NCBI GenBank assembly: GCA_000818945.1
Contig: KN805461.1
Location: forward strand, 13,605 to 71,127
DNA from: Schizochytrium sp. CCTCC M209059
Taxonomy: Eukaryota; Sar; Bigyra; Thraustochytrida; Thraustochytriidae
DNA: 57,523 bases
Direction of reading: 5' to 3'
The notes beneath the pieces are model-generated. The model had not been told where the DNA came from. It saw nothing but the letters and a program-made list of their open reading frames with translations, and made no database searches. Position 1 is the stretch's first letter. Every line of letters starts with the position of its first letter. Shown in pieces: positions 20,827 to 29,817 of this stretch. The translations under genes were made by a program, and so were the position numbers.

Positions 20827-21662
20827 GGCTGGTGCTCATGCACCAGCTCTTCTCCTCTTCTTCTCTTCTCTGCTCGCGTTCCTCTTTCCGGCGGCAATGC
20901 TGAGCGCGTACGCGTACAAGAAACCCAAGGCAAACGCACCAGCAAGTACGCAGACTGGGGAAACTAGCAAGCAAGCTCCCCTACGTCCGCGTCTGCCGTC
21001 TGTCGTGTCGTCGTCTTCGTGGTCTTCGTGCACGCCGCCCAATGTCCCCCTTTCCTTTCGCGAGTTCTCCTCCTCGTTCGCGCCAGCCCGTCGCAGCGCA
21101 CCCCCGCCGCCGCTCACGCGCGCGCAGCACACGCCTCTCTCCGCGGCCGCTCGCTCGCACGTGCACACGACCGATCCTAGTTTGCGCTGCTCTGCTCTGC
21201 TCTGCTCTGCTCTGCTCTGCTATAAGCTCGATCGACCGGGGTCCCGTGTGTACGCGCTGGCCCGCGCTCCGCGCCCGCATATATATGCGTCGAGGCCCGC
21301 GGTCTGCCTGCCGCTCGCGCTCCAGCGCCGGCGCCGGCGCGGGCGAGCTCGGGCGCGGGCGAGCTCGGGCGCGAGCGAGATCCAGCGCGCGCTCGCACGC
21401 AGCGGCAGCGGGCGGGGGAAGAGGGAGGAGGAGATGAACACAGGGAGGGAGGGAAAGCGGCGCGTGCACGCCTAGCACCGCGCGCGCGGAGACGTGCCTC
21501 ACTGCACCGACTTGCAGTGGAGGTACGCGCATGGCTGCTGCCGGAGGGGGGTGGCGGACGAGTTTGCCATGACGGACGGCGCTGCCGCCAGAGAGAAGGT
21601 AGTTGTGGGGCCTAGAAAATGGGTATATATACGTCAGGAAGACATGACCCTGCAACATGAGA
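20827..21662. other. intergenic, GC-rich
   Basis: No supported gene. This is the 5' flank of the minus-strand paralogue and lies left of the tRNA gene. It contains a ctgct pentanucleotide run (21185-21220), a palindromic gcatatatatgc near 21278 that might act as a TATA-like element but has no assignable gene, and a ggcgag-rich stretch at 21330-21385. Confidence 0.45.
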
Positions 21663-21732
21663 TCTCCTGTGATGTAATGGTAGCATGTCAGACTCTGACT
21701 CTGACAACCGTGGTTCGATTCCGCGTAGGAGA
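21663..21732 (+). tRNA. tRNA-Gln(CUG), intronless
   Basis: A complete 70-nt cloverleaf can be drawn. The acceptor stem tctcctg pairs with taggaga (one G-U). D arm atgt/gcat has loop aatggta. The anticodon stem tcaga/tctga is perfect, with loop ctctgac giving anticodon CTG, which reads CAG (Gln). The T arm cgtgg/ccgcg has loop ttcgatt, carrying the B box. CCA is not encoded, as usual for eukaryotic nuclear tRNAs. A nine-T run follows six bases after the gene. Confidence 0.95.
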
Positions 21733-22411
21733 ATTCAATTTTTTTTTACTTTTTCCCCCATAAATTCCATTTTTTGGAGCGAAAATCGTTTCTCTGTGCT
21801 GTATGATGATCGCAGCACGACTCGCTGTTCATAATCAATCACTGGCAATTTTTGCACAGTCCATGAGATAAACCTTCTTTTGAACGTAATGGAAGCGGGA
21901 TCTTTTTCTAGATGAGACGTGGCTGGTTCACCGAATGAACTATTGCAAAAAAGGAAAATAGATTGTTCGTGAAGACCGTCCAGCCGTGTGGAAGCATTCT
22001 GCGTCCCTTTTGGATTCAAAGTGTGTTCCAATCTAGAAGAAAGTTACGCCTACGCACGTTTGAATGGGAATGGACTGTGTCTTTATTGTGCGCATTTTTA
22101 ACTAGGCCTAGGGAGGGTGGATGCTACGCGAGTACGTACACCAGTATGGGTGGAGGCGACAAAGTGGCTATGCGTCGCCCACTTCGGCGCCCACTCCCTC
22201 AACCTCACTGGCCCGTGAGCGGGTAACCATCGAAATGCAAAATGAAAACATCAAGCTATGATCTAGCTCCATTTGGAATGGTATCTTCTCGATAGCCTTT
22301 TCTTTCTTCTCGAAGAGAAAGGATGCCGGTTCTTCCATCTAATAAAATAAAGGCATGTTCTTTGATTACTACTAAACTTTGCGCTGCAGCTTTCTCGTTA
22401 CTTGATGCTTT
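21733..22411. other. intergenic, possible structured RNA at 22110-22199
   Basis: No protein gene is supported. Within it, 22110-22199 can fold: agggagggtgg (22110-22120) can pair with cccactccct (22190-22199) with one bulge, enclosing a perfect six-pair hairpin ggcgac/gtcgcc (22155-22160 with 22174-22179). It does not match tRNA, 5S, U6 or SRP signatures that I know. It is either an unassigned small RNA or chance pairing in GC-rich DNA. Confidence 0.3.
21739..21747 (+). terminator. RNA polymerase III terminator
   Basis: Run of nine T residues starting six bases downstream of the tRNA-Gln acceptor stem; a second T run follows at about 21751. This is the standard pol III stop. Confidence 0.85.
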
Positions 22412-23199
22412 TCACTTCGCTTGCTGCTGCGCTTGACAAATATGACACACAAAGTTCGGAGGATCCTCGCCAGGAGGAATACCTGCGCATTCGCAATGAA
22501 ACCATTCAATAGGGCACTTTTTGTTGTCGCAAGCAATCATACTACCGAGAAAGAGCTGCTTGCAAACACAGTATTGCTTGAGGTCCTCCAGGGTTGGTGG
22601 CGGGCCGAGTTGCGAGCCTTGTTGCCGGTGCGATGACGATGGCGTTAATGATGGCGCGCCTAGCACTTTGTACAGGGTTTCCAGATCGCGCTCTAGCTTT
22701 TCGCGATAGACGCGAATAAGCTCACCCGTTTTGTCCGCGAGCGCGACTCGTTTTCGCGCTCGCTTAATTTCACCCTCGTCCGCCGCGCCACGTCGTGCAC
22801 GTTTTGATTTTGAAGTTTCCGCCTCGACACCAAGTGCGTCGGTACGTAGTGCCTTGGCCCCACGCGAAATCGCAGCATCCACGAGCTCTGCGCATAGCAC
22901 GTTGTTGGTCGGTCAGTTCCTCAATCACTCATCAAGTGCAGCATTTTTGGTATCATCATCCGTCACTTACCTTTGGAATTCTCCTCAAGCGGCTCTGCAT
23001 TGAGCGCCGCAAGGTTCTGCATCACGGCCTTGGCTAGGCCCTGCGCAAGGCCTCCAACGCGCGGCTGCAGCGCCTGGCCCTGGGTCTTGGTCGTCTCCGC
23101 GCGGCCCTTCCTCGGTCTCTTGGCGCCCGTTGTCGCTGGTTGCGGGCCCGCGCCCGGCGCCTCACCCATCCACTCCAGCACAACCCAGGGCGCCGACAT
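22412..23199 (-). CDS. ING-type PHD-finger protein, two exons
   Basis: Chromatin reader expected to bind histone H3 trimethyl-Lys4. Coding exons are 22971-23199 and 22412-22887, joined across an 83-bp intron (22888-22970) with GTAAGT donor and GCGCAG acceptor; the junction codon is GAG, giving 234 residues. The C-terminal PHD (about 182-227) has the ING layout: YCVC, then SMIACDN, C-P-I-E-W-F-H, and VCHIC, with all eight zinc ligands and the aromatic/Met/Asp cage residues typical of ING fingers. The middle is Lys/Arg-rich with ELIRVYREKLERDLETLYKVLG, a helix. The usual ING N-terminal helical domain is not apparent: the protein starts MSAPWVVLEWMGEAPG. The ATG at 23197-23199 is the first after a (CCG)n tract. 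Presumed subunit of a histone acetyltransferase or deacetylase complex. Confidence 0.87.
22888..22970 (-). other. intron of the ING-type gene
   Basis: 83 bp, donor aaag|gtaagt and acceptor gcgcag|agctc on the minus strand. Removing it joins the frame in phase 1 and restores a continuous protein; without removal the first exon stops after two further residues. Confidence 0.85.
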
Positions 23200-23533
23200 C
23201 CTCTCAGAGACTCTGCGCTCGCAGCTCTCCCGGGCGCGTCGCCGCCGCCGCCGCCGCCGCCGCCAACTTGGTCGCTATAGCTCGTCCCAAGCGCGGCTGT
23301 TCCTGATTTGGTCAAGCTCCTTGCCTTCTGCGCGGCCTTGCTTGCCTCTGTGCACTTTGGAGTGAGCTCGTCGGAGCTCGGCTTTTGCCGCTGCGGTGGC
23401 CGAGACAGAACCTTAATCAAGCCCGCTCGGCAGAGACCGGCCAGAGCAGACCACGGCAGGACCACACCACGCGGGAGAGCTTCCTTTCGCTTGCCCGCCC
23501 GCCCGCCAAGCGCGCGCGTGGAGAAAACGAAAC
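23200..23533. other. bidirectional intergenic region, 334 bp
   Basis: It separates the divergent ING-type and small membrane-protein genes and probably carries promoters for both. It contains a (CCG)n tract at about 23238-23263. No specific element can be named. Confidence 0.45.
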
Positions 23534-23827
23534 ATGGACGCAGCGATCTTCGACACGCTGACTGAGGACGTGGAGGTGTCCGCGTCACTTGCAACGGTGG
23601 CTCTCGTGCTTCTGCTCTTCGCGACGGGCATGCTCTCGCTGTCCCTTCCGGGGCGCATCAAGTTCTTTGCGCTCGTTCTCGTCACGCTCTGGGGCGCGCG
23701 TCTCGCCTACAGAGACGCTGCGAATAGTGCAACAGTTTGCCTAGTCAACCTTGGTGTGTGGATGCTCGTCTACAACACTGTTCGGGACGTTGACGATGAT
23801 GACGATGATCATCATCACCACGACTAG
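23534..23827 (+). CDS. small membrane protein with Asp/His tail
   Basis: 97 residues from ATG 23534. Three hydrophobic segments: about 18-38 (SLATVALVLLLFATG), 41-57 (IKFFALVLVTLWGAR) and 66-83 (ATVCLVNLGVWMLVYNTV). The last 12 residues are six Asp and four His in blocks ending in Asp, from gat/cat codons; such a tail can bind divalent metal. There is no signal peptide apart from the first span. No family recognised. The start codon has a favourable aacATGg context, and the gene is divergent from the ING-type gene. The microsatellite-like gatgatgatcatcat origin of the tail means that the tail length may vary between strains. Confidence 0.65.
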   Translation: MDAAIFDTLTEDVEVSASLATVALVLLLFATGMLSLSLPGRIKFFALVLVTLWGARLAYRDAANSATVCLVNLGVWMLVYNTVRDVDDDDDDHHHHD

Positions 23828-23927
23828 GCCTCGAACTTTGACCTATTCTGTGTGATTTTGTGTTTGTTTGTTTGAAATTCGGCGAGCAAGAAACGCATCT
23901 ACGACTTGTGTTTAGGTTAGGGTAAAC

Positions 23928-25550
23928 TTAGTGTTGGTAATGCTGCGCAACGCGCGGCTCCGGAACCGACTCGAGACGAAGGTCTTCAACTCGTAGACTC
24001 TCCAATGCGGATGCCGACGCCGTATGATCCGATCGGCCCGACATCATCGAGCGCTCCGATTTATGAAATGAGTGATGCGACGTGCCTGCTGCCTCCCGGG
24101 AGCTCTCGCGCGACGACTCGTAAAGTCTCGAAGACCGACTTCTGCTACTCGACCGCGCAGACGTGGGCACGCCAACGTCACCAGTGCCCGCCACCGCATG
24201 CTCACCCCGTTCACTCCGATGCCGCCGACCTTGATGCCGCCGGTGGCGCCGGTGCCGACGGTGTCGACAGTGGCGGTGGACGTCATTGTCGGCCTCGCCA
24301 TCTTGCTCGCCGCGCGTTACGCTCGTGCGTGGCCGCGAGGGAACCCCTGGCATCAGTTCACGCGCCAGCTTACGAAAATCTAGGTAGCCAGTGCCCTCGG
24401 GGTCAAATTCTTTAAAGTATGCGAGTGCTGCAACATCGGGGACGCCTGTCACGCCCAAGGCAATAAGGCCGTGTTGGAATTCCACAAACGATAATTTTGA
24501 CCAATCGGAATCCAGCTCTGTACGCCGAAAACAACGGCGTAGCTGATGCTCGCCATGAATGCGCTGCTCCACCTTTTCCAGGAGTAACTTTGCCACATTC
24601 ACGTGCCTTGCGCCTTGCGTCGGGGCATGCTTTGCTGCTGCCTCCTTGTGCGCCTGAAGGACTTTGCGCGAGAGCTGCATTTGTTGCGCGAGACCCCCGA
24701 CGCCTCCGCCACTTTGCCGCGTTTCCGCATACCGGCTCGCCATCTTGCGTACGAGCTCCTCGTACGAGACATTTTGTCCGGACGGGCGGTATCGCGCAAA
24801 CAGTTCTTGCGTAACGCGGTTCGACAGCCCTTCGAGCCCAAGACGCTGAATTACACGGCAAAAGTCCTCGTACGAAACTTGCGCATCCATGCTCTCTTCG
24901 TTGACGGCCGCGGCTTTGCGAAACGCGCGCTCCAAGGCAAGGGCACCTTGCGGCAGACGCTGTGCGAGCTTTTCGAAAAAAAGCTCCTCGGCTTCTTCTT
25001 CCGTCACATCTGCAGCCTCCCGCGAGCGCTCCACCTCGGCAATATTGTGAAGTGTTCGCTGCTTCGCCCCAAGCGCTGACGAGCTCGTCGACAGCTTCAG
25101 TGTGTTTTCTTCTGTGACGCGGCCTCGAAGCATCTGCCCCAAGTCTTGCACGAATCGGTTCAATTCGATCGTTTCATCACGTGCGTCTTCCTTGTACGTT
25201 TCAAAGAGAACTTCCAGCTCGCTGCGAGGAAAGTCTCCCATGCCGACGCGCTTGAGCAGACCCACAAAATCGTCCACGCCCACCCTGGCACTCGGATGAT
25301 ATTTCGTCAAGAGTCTTTGCAGCGAAAAAACTGATCCACCATCGTGTCTGCTTTCAAAGGCGTCCAAGATCAAATCTTTCACGTTGCGCCCCTTTAGTCT
25401 CGCCTTGGTAAACTGTTCTCTCGTTGCTGCTTGCTCTGCACCTGCGCGCTCGCGAACTGCAGACCGCTTGGCAGCCGCTTTTTTGGCCCTTGCCGTCGAC
25501 AGCCCCCCTGGCAGCAGGCTAAAATCGAACTCGCGTGATGTCAAGCTCAT
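23928..25550 (-). CDS. EF-hand-like protein, Ser/Arg/His-rich tail
   Basis: 540 residues from ATG 25548-25550. A longer frame upstream to 25655 begins with GTG and crosses a poly-C tract, so it is not used. Four or more EF-hand-like helix-loop-helix units are spread through residues about 50-400: FESRHDGGSVFSLQRLL, FETYKEDARDETIELNRF, YEDFCRVIQRLGL and YFKEFDPEGTGYLDF. Most loops lack the full set of calcium ligands; the last (DPEGTGYLDFRK) is closest, but has Lys at the twelfth position instead of Glu. The C-terminal 130 residues are disordered: an Arg/His run (HRRHRRHRRH), then Ser/Arg clusters. A cytoskeletal or ciliary calcium-sensor-like role fits the layout but is inference. It is convergent with the small membrane protein gene, 100 bp away. 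Confidence 0.75.
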   Translation of the reverse strand: MSLTSREFDFSLLPGGLSTARAKKAAAKRSAVRERAGAEQAATREQFTKARLKGRNVKDLILDAFESRHDGGSVFSLQRLLTKYHPSARVGVDDFVGLLKRVGMGDFPRSELEVLFETYKEDARDETIELNRFVQDLGQMLRGRVTEENTLKLSTSSSALGAKQRTLHNIAEVERSREAADVTEEEAEELFFEKLAQRLPQGALALERAFRKAAAVNEESMDAQVSYEDFCRVIQRLGLEGLSNRVTQELFARYRPSGQNVSYEELVRKMASRYAETRQSGGGVGGLAQQMQLSRKVLQAHKEAAAKHAPTQGARHVNVAKLLLEKVEQRIHGEHQLRRCFRRTELDSDWSKLSFVEFQHGLIALGVTGVPDVAALAYFKEFDPEGTGYLDFRKLARELMPGVPSRPRTSVTRGEQDGEADNDVHRHCRHRRHRRHRRHQGRRHRSERGEHAVAGTGDVGVPTSARSSSRSRSSRLYESSRESSREAAGTSHHSFHKSERSMMSGRSDHTASASALESLRVEDLRLESVPEPRVAQHYQH

Positions 25551-26012
25551 TCTCGCGCGTCTCTTGGCCTTCCCCCCCCCCCGCGCCCAATCGAGTCCTT
25601 TGCCTTTGGCTTCTCCGCCCCCGTTCGCGTCTCCGCTCTGGTTCGCCGCGGTCACGCCGTATCGCGCGCACGGACCTGGCTCGCGCGCTCACTCCACGTC
25701 CCCGTCGCGGCGTTCTCATACGAACGGACTTGCCCACACCCTGGGGCACCTTCGGACTCCTAGCCTTATGTGCTTACCTAATGAAAACAGTAATATTGTT
25801 TTAAGACCTTAACATTTCACGATATCACCCTAAAAAATCTGTTACTAATGTCATCAGTAAGGTGGTACTAAGTTAATGTGTCTCACAAGGGGTTATGCGC
25901 GGGGGTGCGCGAGAACACGTGCACACACCTGGGCCCACAGAACCCGCTGCGCGGGCTCCAGTTTTTCGTGCGCGTAAGCGTGAGCGGCCATCGGTGTGGC
26001 CTCGACAGACAG

Positions 26013-26045
<33 letters not shown>

Positions 26046-26135
26046 CCGTCAGCACTGTCATCATCATCAGCAGCAGCCCGCGCCGGCCTTTGCGGCCCTG
26101 CTGCTGCTCGGCGGCAAAGTTGGAAAAAAGGAGAC
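25551..26135. other. bidirectional intergenic, CAG repeat
   Basis: It lies between the divergent EF-hand-like and LRR genes. It holds a poly-C tract near 25571 and a (CAG)n run at about 26010-26046, which would encode poly-Ala if the LRR frame were extended upstream to 25878. The ATG at 26136 is preferred and the repeat is placed in the 5' leader. Confidence 0.5.
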
Positions 26136-28280
26136 ATGGCGCTCGTCGCAGCCTTTGTGGAGCAATGCGAGACCGCGCGCGTTGAACCCCCGCGCATCGT
26201 CACGGCGCGGCTGCGCGAGGCAGAGGCCGCGCCGCACGTGTTGAATCTCAACAAGGTGAAAATGACCTCGAGCTGCGTGCGGCTCGTCCTTGACACGCTC
26301 CGCGCCCTGCCTCGTGCTGGTTTGCGCGAGATTGATCTCTCGTACATCAAAATCGGCGAGCATGGCGCTCGCTTCCTCGCTGGTCTTCTTCGCGACCCAC
26401 GCTCCCAGGTTGTAAAACTATCGCTGCGACATTGTGCTCTGGGGGATACCGGCGCTGCACTTCTTTGCCAGAATCTTGGACATTTGCAAGCGCTTGACAT
26501 TTCGGACAACTGCGCGAGTCGCGAAACTGCATCGGCTCTGGCCATCTTCCTTGGGACCCATCCAGACTGCCCCCTCTGGTCACTCACGCTGGACAGAAAC
26601 AATCTGACGGACATGGGCGCTTCACTTCTTTGCAAGGCGCTCGAGGGCAACTGCAACCTCCAGCATCTGAGCATGGTACGCTGCGGCGTAGCCTTTGCCA
26701 CGGCCTCTGCGCTCCTCTCGTTACAAAAGACGTCTTTGCAAAGTCTTGCCGTGCGCCACAATGCCATTTCTGCGGCCAAATTCGACGAGCTTCGAGCTAA
26801 ATTCCGCGCCGAGTGGACCAATGAGACCCCTCCTTCAAGCGGAGCGAACGAGCAAACAAAAGAACCGTTCGTTTTGCAAGAGGCAGATGCGGAAATACCC
26901 AACGGGTTTGTTCTCGAGCCCACGGTCATATTTCAGCAGGTCCTTCAGGACCTACAGCACCGTGTGTCACTCGAACCTTCGCGAGCTCGTGACCCGCCAT
27001 CTCAGGTCGAGCTTGGACGTCTCGTGGCGATACTGAGACGCCACGCGCACACCGAGGCAAGCACTGCCAAGGGGAAGAGTCTTGTTCTGCAGAGCGCTCA
27101 GGCCCTTTCTGCGTGCATGGCAGCAATGGAACGCATGAATCGGGTCACCAACATGTACAAATCTACTTCATCTCGAATTGTCGCTTCCAACGCAGCGCTT
27201 GCGCATCTCCTCACGCGCGACCAGGACGAAAACACTTCGTCAGTTGACATTGTCAATACAGCTCGTCTCATTGACGATCTCGAGCGAACCGTCGAGGGCC
27301 AAGCGGCGCGCATTGAATCGCTCGAGGCTGACCTCGCACACGATGCTCGTGCCGCAGCACTTGCTCAGCTGCAAAAGGAGGTAGTCGCTCAAAGGCTCGC
27401 CAACGCCGAAGAAGCGCGCCTCCATCGTCTCAAGCAGCGCCGACTCAAGGACGAGAATCTTGTCCTACAGCGAAGAATTCAAGAGCTCGAAGAAGATATT
27501 GTCCGTGCCGAAGTCGCCCATGCCGATTCTTCGTTTGCAGTTGGTGACTTTGGTCCTCCACTGGCACTCTCGGACGAATCTGACAGCGACTCCCTCAGCA
27601 GCGGTAGCGAGGCCGACGGAGAGGCCAGTACCAGCACGCTCAGTAGCAGTAGCAGCAGTAGATCTTCGCGCTCCGGTGTCGAGAGAACGCCTGGTAGTAT
27701 TGACGATGACAATCGCGAGACCGTCAGCGAAAGCAGTGAAGGCTCGGTCGATGTCGACGCACATGCTCTCAGGTTTGATGGTCGTGGTGATGGCAATATT
27801 CAGAAGGATGGTGAAGAAGATGACTTCGAAGAGAGAAGGAATGATGAGCGTGCACCACACTCAATGCATCTTCAAAACGAAGAAGACTACGACGACGACC
27901 TCGACGACGATGATGACGAAGATGACGAAGATGACAAAGATGATGATGATAGTATGGCGGATGACGACGATGTAGTCGAAGACGTTGACATCGAAGAAGA
28001 AGAGGAAGAAACCAAAGCAACAGGTGAGAATTCCTACACTAGAACAAGAAAGGGTTCGTGGAAAATGGAACGAGCACATTTGATGCTCGAAGTGCAGCGC
28101 GCGCAAGCATCCGCACAGCGAGCTCTTCAGCGCGCAGACTTTCGCGGAGAAATTGTACAGAGATTGCAGACCCAGATTGAAGACTTAGTCAACGAAAATC
28201 AGGCCAAGGATGAGATTCTCGAACGCGTGCAGTCTTCACTCAAAGTCATGGTTGACCAGCAAGAAATCAAATTGCACTGA
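26136..28280 (+). CDS. LRR/coiled-coil protein with acidic region
   Basis: 714 residues from ATG 26136. Residues about 35-215 form ribonuclease-inhibitor-type leucine-rich repeats (LREIDLSYIKIGEHGARFL, VVKLSLRHCALGDTGAALL, LWSLTLDRNNLTDMGASLL, LQHLSMVRCG). A linker is followed by coiled coil at about 372-458 (DDLERTVEGQAARIESLEADL), a Ser/Asp/Glu-rich acidic region at about 471-628 that includes a long Asp run, and a second coiled coil at 641-711. LRR plus coiled coil resembles centrosomal, basal-body and axonemal proteins such as the CEP78 group, but no specific orthologue is claimed. The open frame extends 86 codons upstream through a CAG repeat; the start at 26136 (gacATGg) directly precedes the folded domain. 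No TM or signal peptide. Confidence 0.78.
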   Translation: MALVAAFVEQCETARVEPPRIVTARLREAEAAPHVLNLNKVKMTSSCVRLVLDTLRALPRAGLREIDLSYIKIGEHGARFLAGLLRDPRSQVVKLSLRHCALGDTGAALLCQNLGHLQALDISDNCASRETASALAIFLGTHPDCPLWSLTLDRNNLTDMGASLLCKALEGNCNLQHLSMVRCGVAFATASALLSLQKTSLQSLAVRHNAISAAKFDELRAKFRAEWTNETPPSSGANEQTKEPFVLQEADAEIPNGFVLEPTVIFQQVLQDLQHRVSLEPSRARDPPSQVELGRLVAILRRHAHTEASTAKGKSLVLQSAQALSACMAAMERMNRVTNMYKSTSSRIVASNAALAHLLTRDQDENTSSVDIVNTARLIDDLERTVEGQAARIESLEADLAHDARAAALAQLQKEVVAQRLANAEEARLHRLKQRRLKDENLVLQRRIQELEEDIVRAEVAHADSSFAVGDFGPPLALSDESDSDSLSSGSEADGEASTSTLSSSSSSRSSRSGVERTPGSIDDDNRETVSESSEGSVDVDAHALRFDGRGDGNIQKDGEEDDFEERRNDERAPHSMHLQNEEDYDDDLDDDDDEDDEDDKDDDDSMADDDDVVEDVDIEEEEEETKATGENSYTRTRKGSWKMERAHLMLEVQRAQASAQRALQRADFRGEIVQRLQTQIEDLVNENQAKDEILERVQSSLKVMVDQQEIKLH

Positions 28281-28531
28281 AGTTTTCAGCAAGACGAGAA
28301 AACTTAAATTTTCCCTCACGGCTCCAACATAATAATGATGTCACCTGCGTGCTCTCATATCTTCGATTGCACTGTGTTTTGAAATCGATACTCTCCTCCC
28401 TCCCTCCTCCTCCTTGGAATCACCTTCATTCCCTAGGTCTTGGTCAAGGGAACGGACTCAAGTTTTCTTTTTCCGAGTGTTTTTTAGCCATTCGGCATGC
28501 TGCTGATACTGTAGTTGATTTGAACAAAGAA

Positions 28532-29817
28532 TTACAGTCGCCGAACTCCGGTGAATGATAAAGATGACGAGGATCTGGCCTCGCCAAAGCGCCCGCGGCG
28601 AGCGACAGCGCCGCTGTCTTCAAAGCTTCCTCGTGGTGAATTCGTGCGACGGGTTCGGCCATTATCCTGGCGAGGTAGAGGGCTGCTCTTGCGCGTTTGA
28701 GACGGGTCAGGGCCAGATGCCGGGCCATGTCGCGTGGGCGGAGGGCTAAAGAGATGATTTGAACGTCGCGGACTTGTTGATCCTCGACTCGCGCCATCGT
28801 TTCGAGACAAATGCAAGATTTCGTCTCCTGGAGGGTGTTGAGGCGGGAAAGAGGGCCAGCGTCCAGATGAAGCTGAAGCGGGCCGGCCGCCATTGACAGT
28901 TCCTGAGGACGTAGAGGACGGTCGGAAAACGTGGCGATCCACCCCAAAGGAAGTCCCCGTTGTGGCGTGTCTCGGGTGTGTTGGCGTCAGACTTCCTACA
29001 CCTCGCCCTAAAAGCATGCCGCTGCTGCTGCTGCTGGAGGCGACTGTCGTTTGCTTGCGTTTCCCGAGACCCAGATCTCCCCCGCCACCACCATTGCCGC
29101 TAGAATTCCCACCGTCGCGCAGACTTTCATACATGGACTTCCAGTTGGTGATCTGGCGCACGCTGTCTTCGACCTTGGCGCGAAGAGCCTCATTCTCGGA
29201 CGAGCTTTTCGCCGCATTGGTCTTGAGTTCGGCCATGACGGCTTTGAGCTTGTCCATCTCTTCCCGCGCCACGCGCATTTCTTCTTCACGCTGGCTTTCG
29301 GCCGTACGTAGAGCTTTCTGTAGGCTTCGCATGTGTCGTCCTTGGACCTGAAGCTTGGCTGTGATTGGTTTACGAAATTTTGGTCAATAAGTCATGGTTT
29401 CTTTCTTTCACGGCCTTCGTCACAATTTGTGGGAGACCCTCCGGGGAAAAGGAAGGATCAGGGCGAGCCTACGATATTAAAAAAAAGAAAAGAAAAACCC
29501 TTACCTTTTGCTTGCTCCTTTTCCATCGACACAGCCTGCGCTGCCAGGCCTTCGACATACTGCGCGCCATTTGCGACACCAACGGCGAGCAGCATCGCGC
29601 GCAGATCCCGTAGTTCGGCCGGATCGACGCGGGCGCCGACAATCTGAAACTCGAGCATGTCTTTGGTCGACTCGAATCCCGCATTACAAAAGGAGCATTG
29701 CCCAGATACCAGCAGCTCTCTCCCCGCGCATTCGTCGCAAAAAACGTGGTCACATGGAATGTGGACCGCCTTGGTCTGCACCTCTTGCCAGCACGCGTTG
29801 CAATACACCTCCTCCAT
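28532..29817 (-). CDS. HEI10: HEI10/Zip3-type RING E3, two exons
   Basis: Candidate meiotic SUMO/ubiquitin E3 that stabilises crossover intermediates on the synaptonemal complex. Exons are 29505-29817 and 28532-29358, with a 146-bp GT-AG intron between; 379 residues. The N-terminal RING has C6, C9, C22, H24, C27, C30, C41 and C44 (CNACWQE, HIPCDHVFCDEC, CSFC), and the CNACW start is close to plant HEI10 (CNACWRE, from memory). A coiled coil follows (about 85-180), including WKSMYESLR, equivalent to the conserved Tyr/Leu-Arg segment of the family. The C terminus is Ser/Pro/Gly/Arg-rich and disordered (SPRRSNHLFSPPPTR), as in Zip3/HEI10. The start at 29815-29817 (cgATGg) was chosen because upstream codons in frame contain only a TTG. 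The 3' gene boundary is the TAA at 28532-28534. Confidence 0.8.
29359..29504 (-). other. intron of the HEI10-type gene
   Basis: 146 bp, donor caaaag|gtaagg and acceptor aatcacag|ccaag on the minus strand. Of two possible acceptors, only this one keeps the frame into the coiled-coil exon; the alternative cttcag, 11 bases downstream, does not. Confidence 0.82.

Noticed and set aside
21278..21289. gcatatatatgc palindrome as a TATA box
   Set aside because: No gene start lies at a suitable distance downstream on either strand.
20981..21658. 225-residue minus frame and overlapping plus frames in GC-rich DNA
   Set aside because: Frames on both strands are open because of GC content; products are Arg/Ala/Pro-rich with no motif, and the segment overlaps the 5' flank of a gene.
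23911..23928. ttaggttagggt stretch as a telomere-like sequence
   Set aside because: Only one and a half imperfect units in an interior position between two genes; no array.
25551..25655. 35-codon N-terminal extension of the EF-hand-like protein
   Set aside because: It begins with GTG and crosses a poly-C tract; the ATG at 25548-25550 is adequate.
25878..26135. 86-codon N-terminal extension of the LRR protein
   Set aside because: It consists of a CAG-encoded Ala run and GC-rich filler; the ATG at 26136 lies directly before the LRR region.
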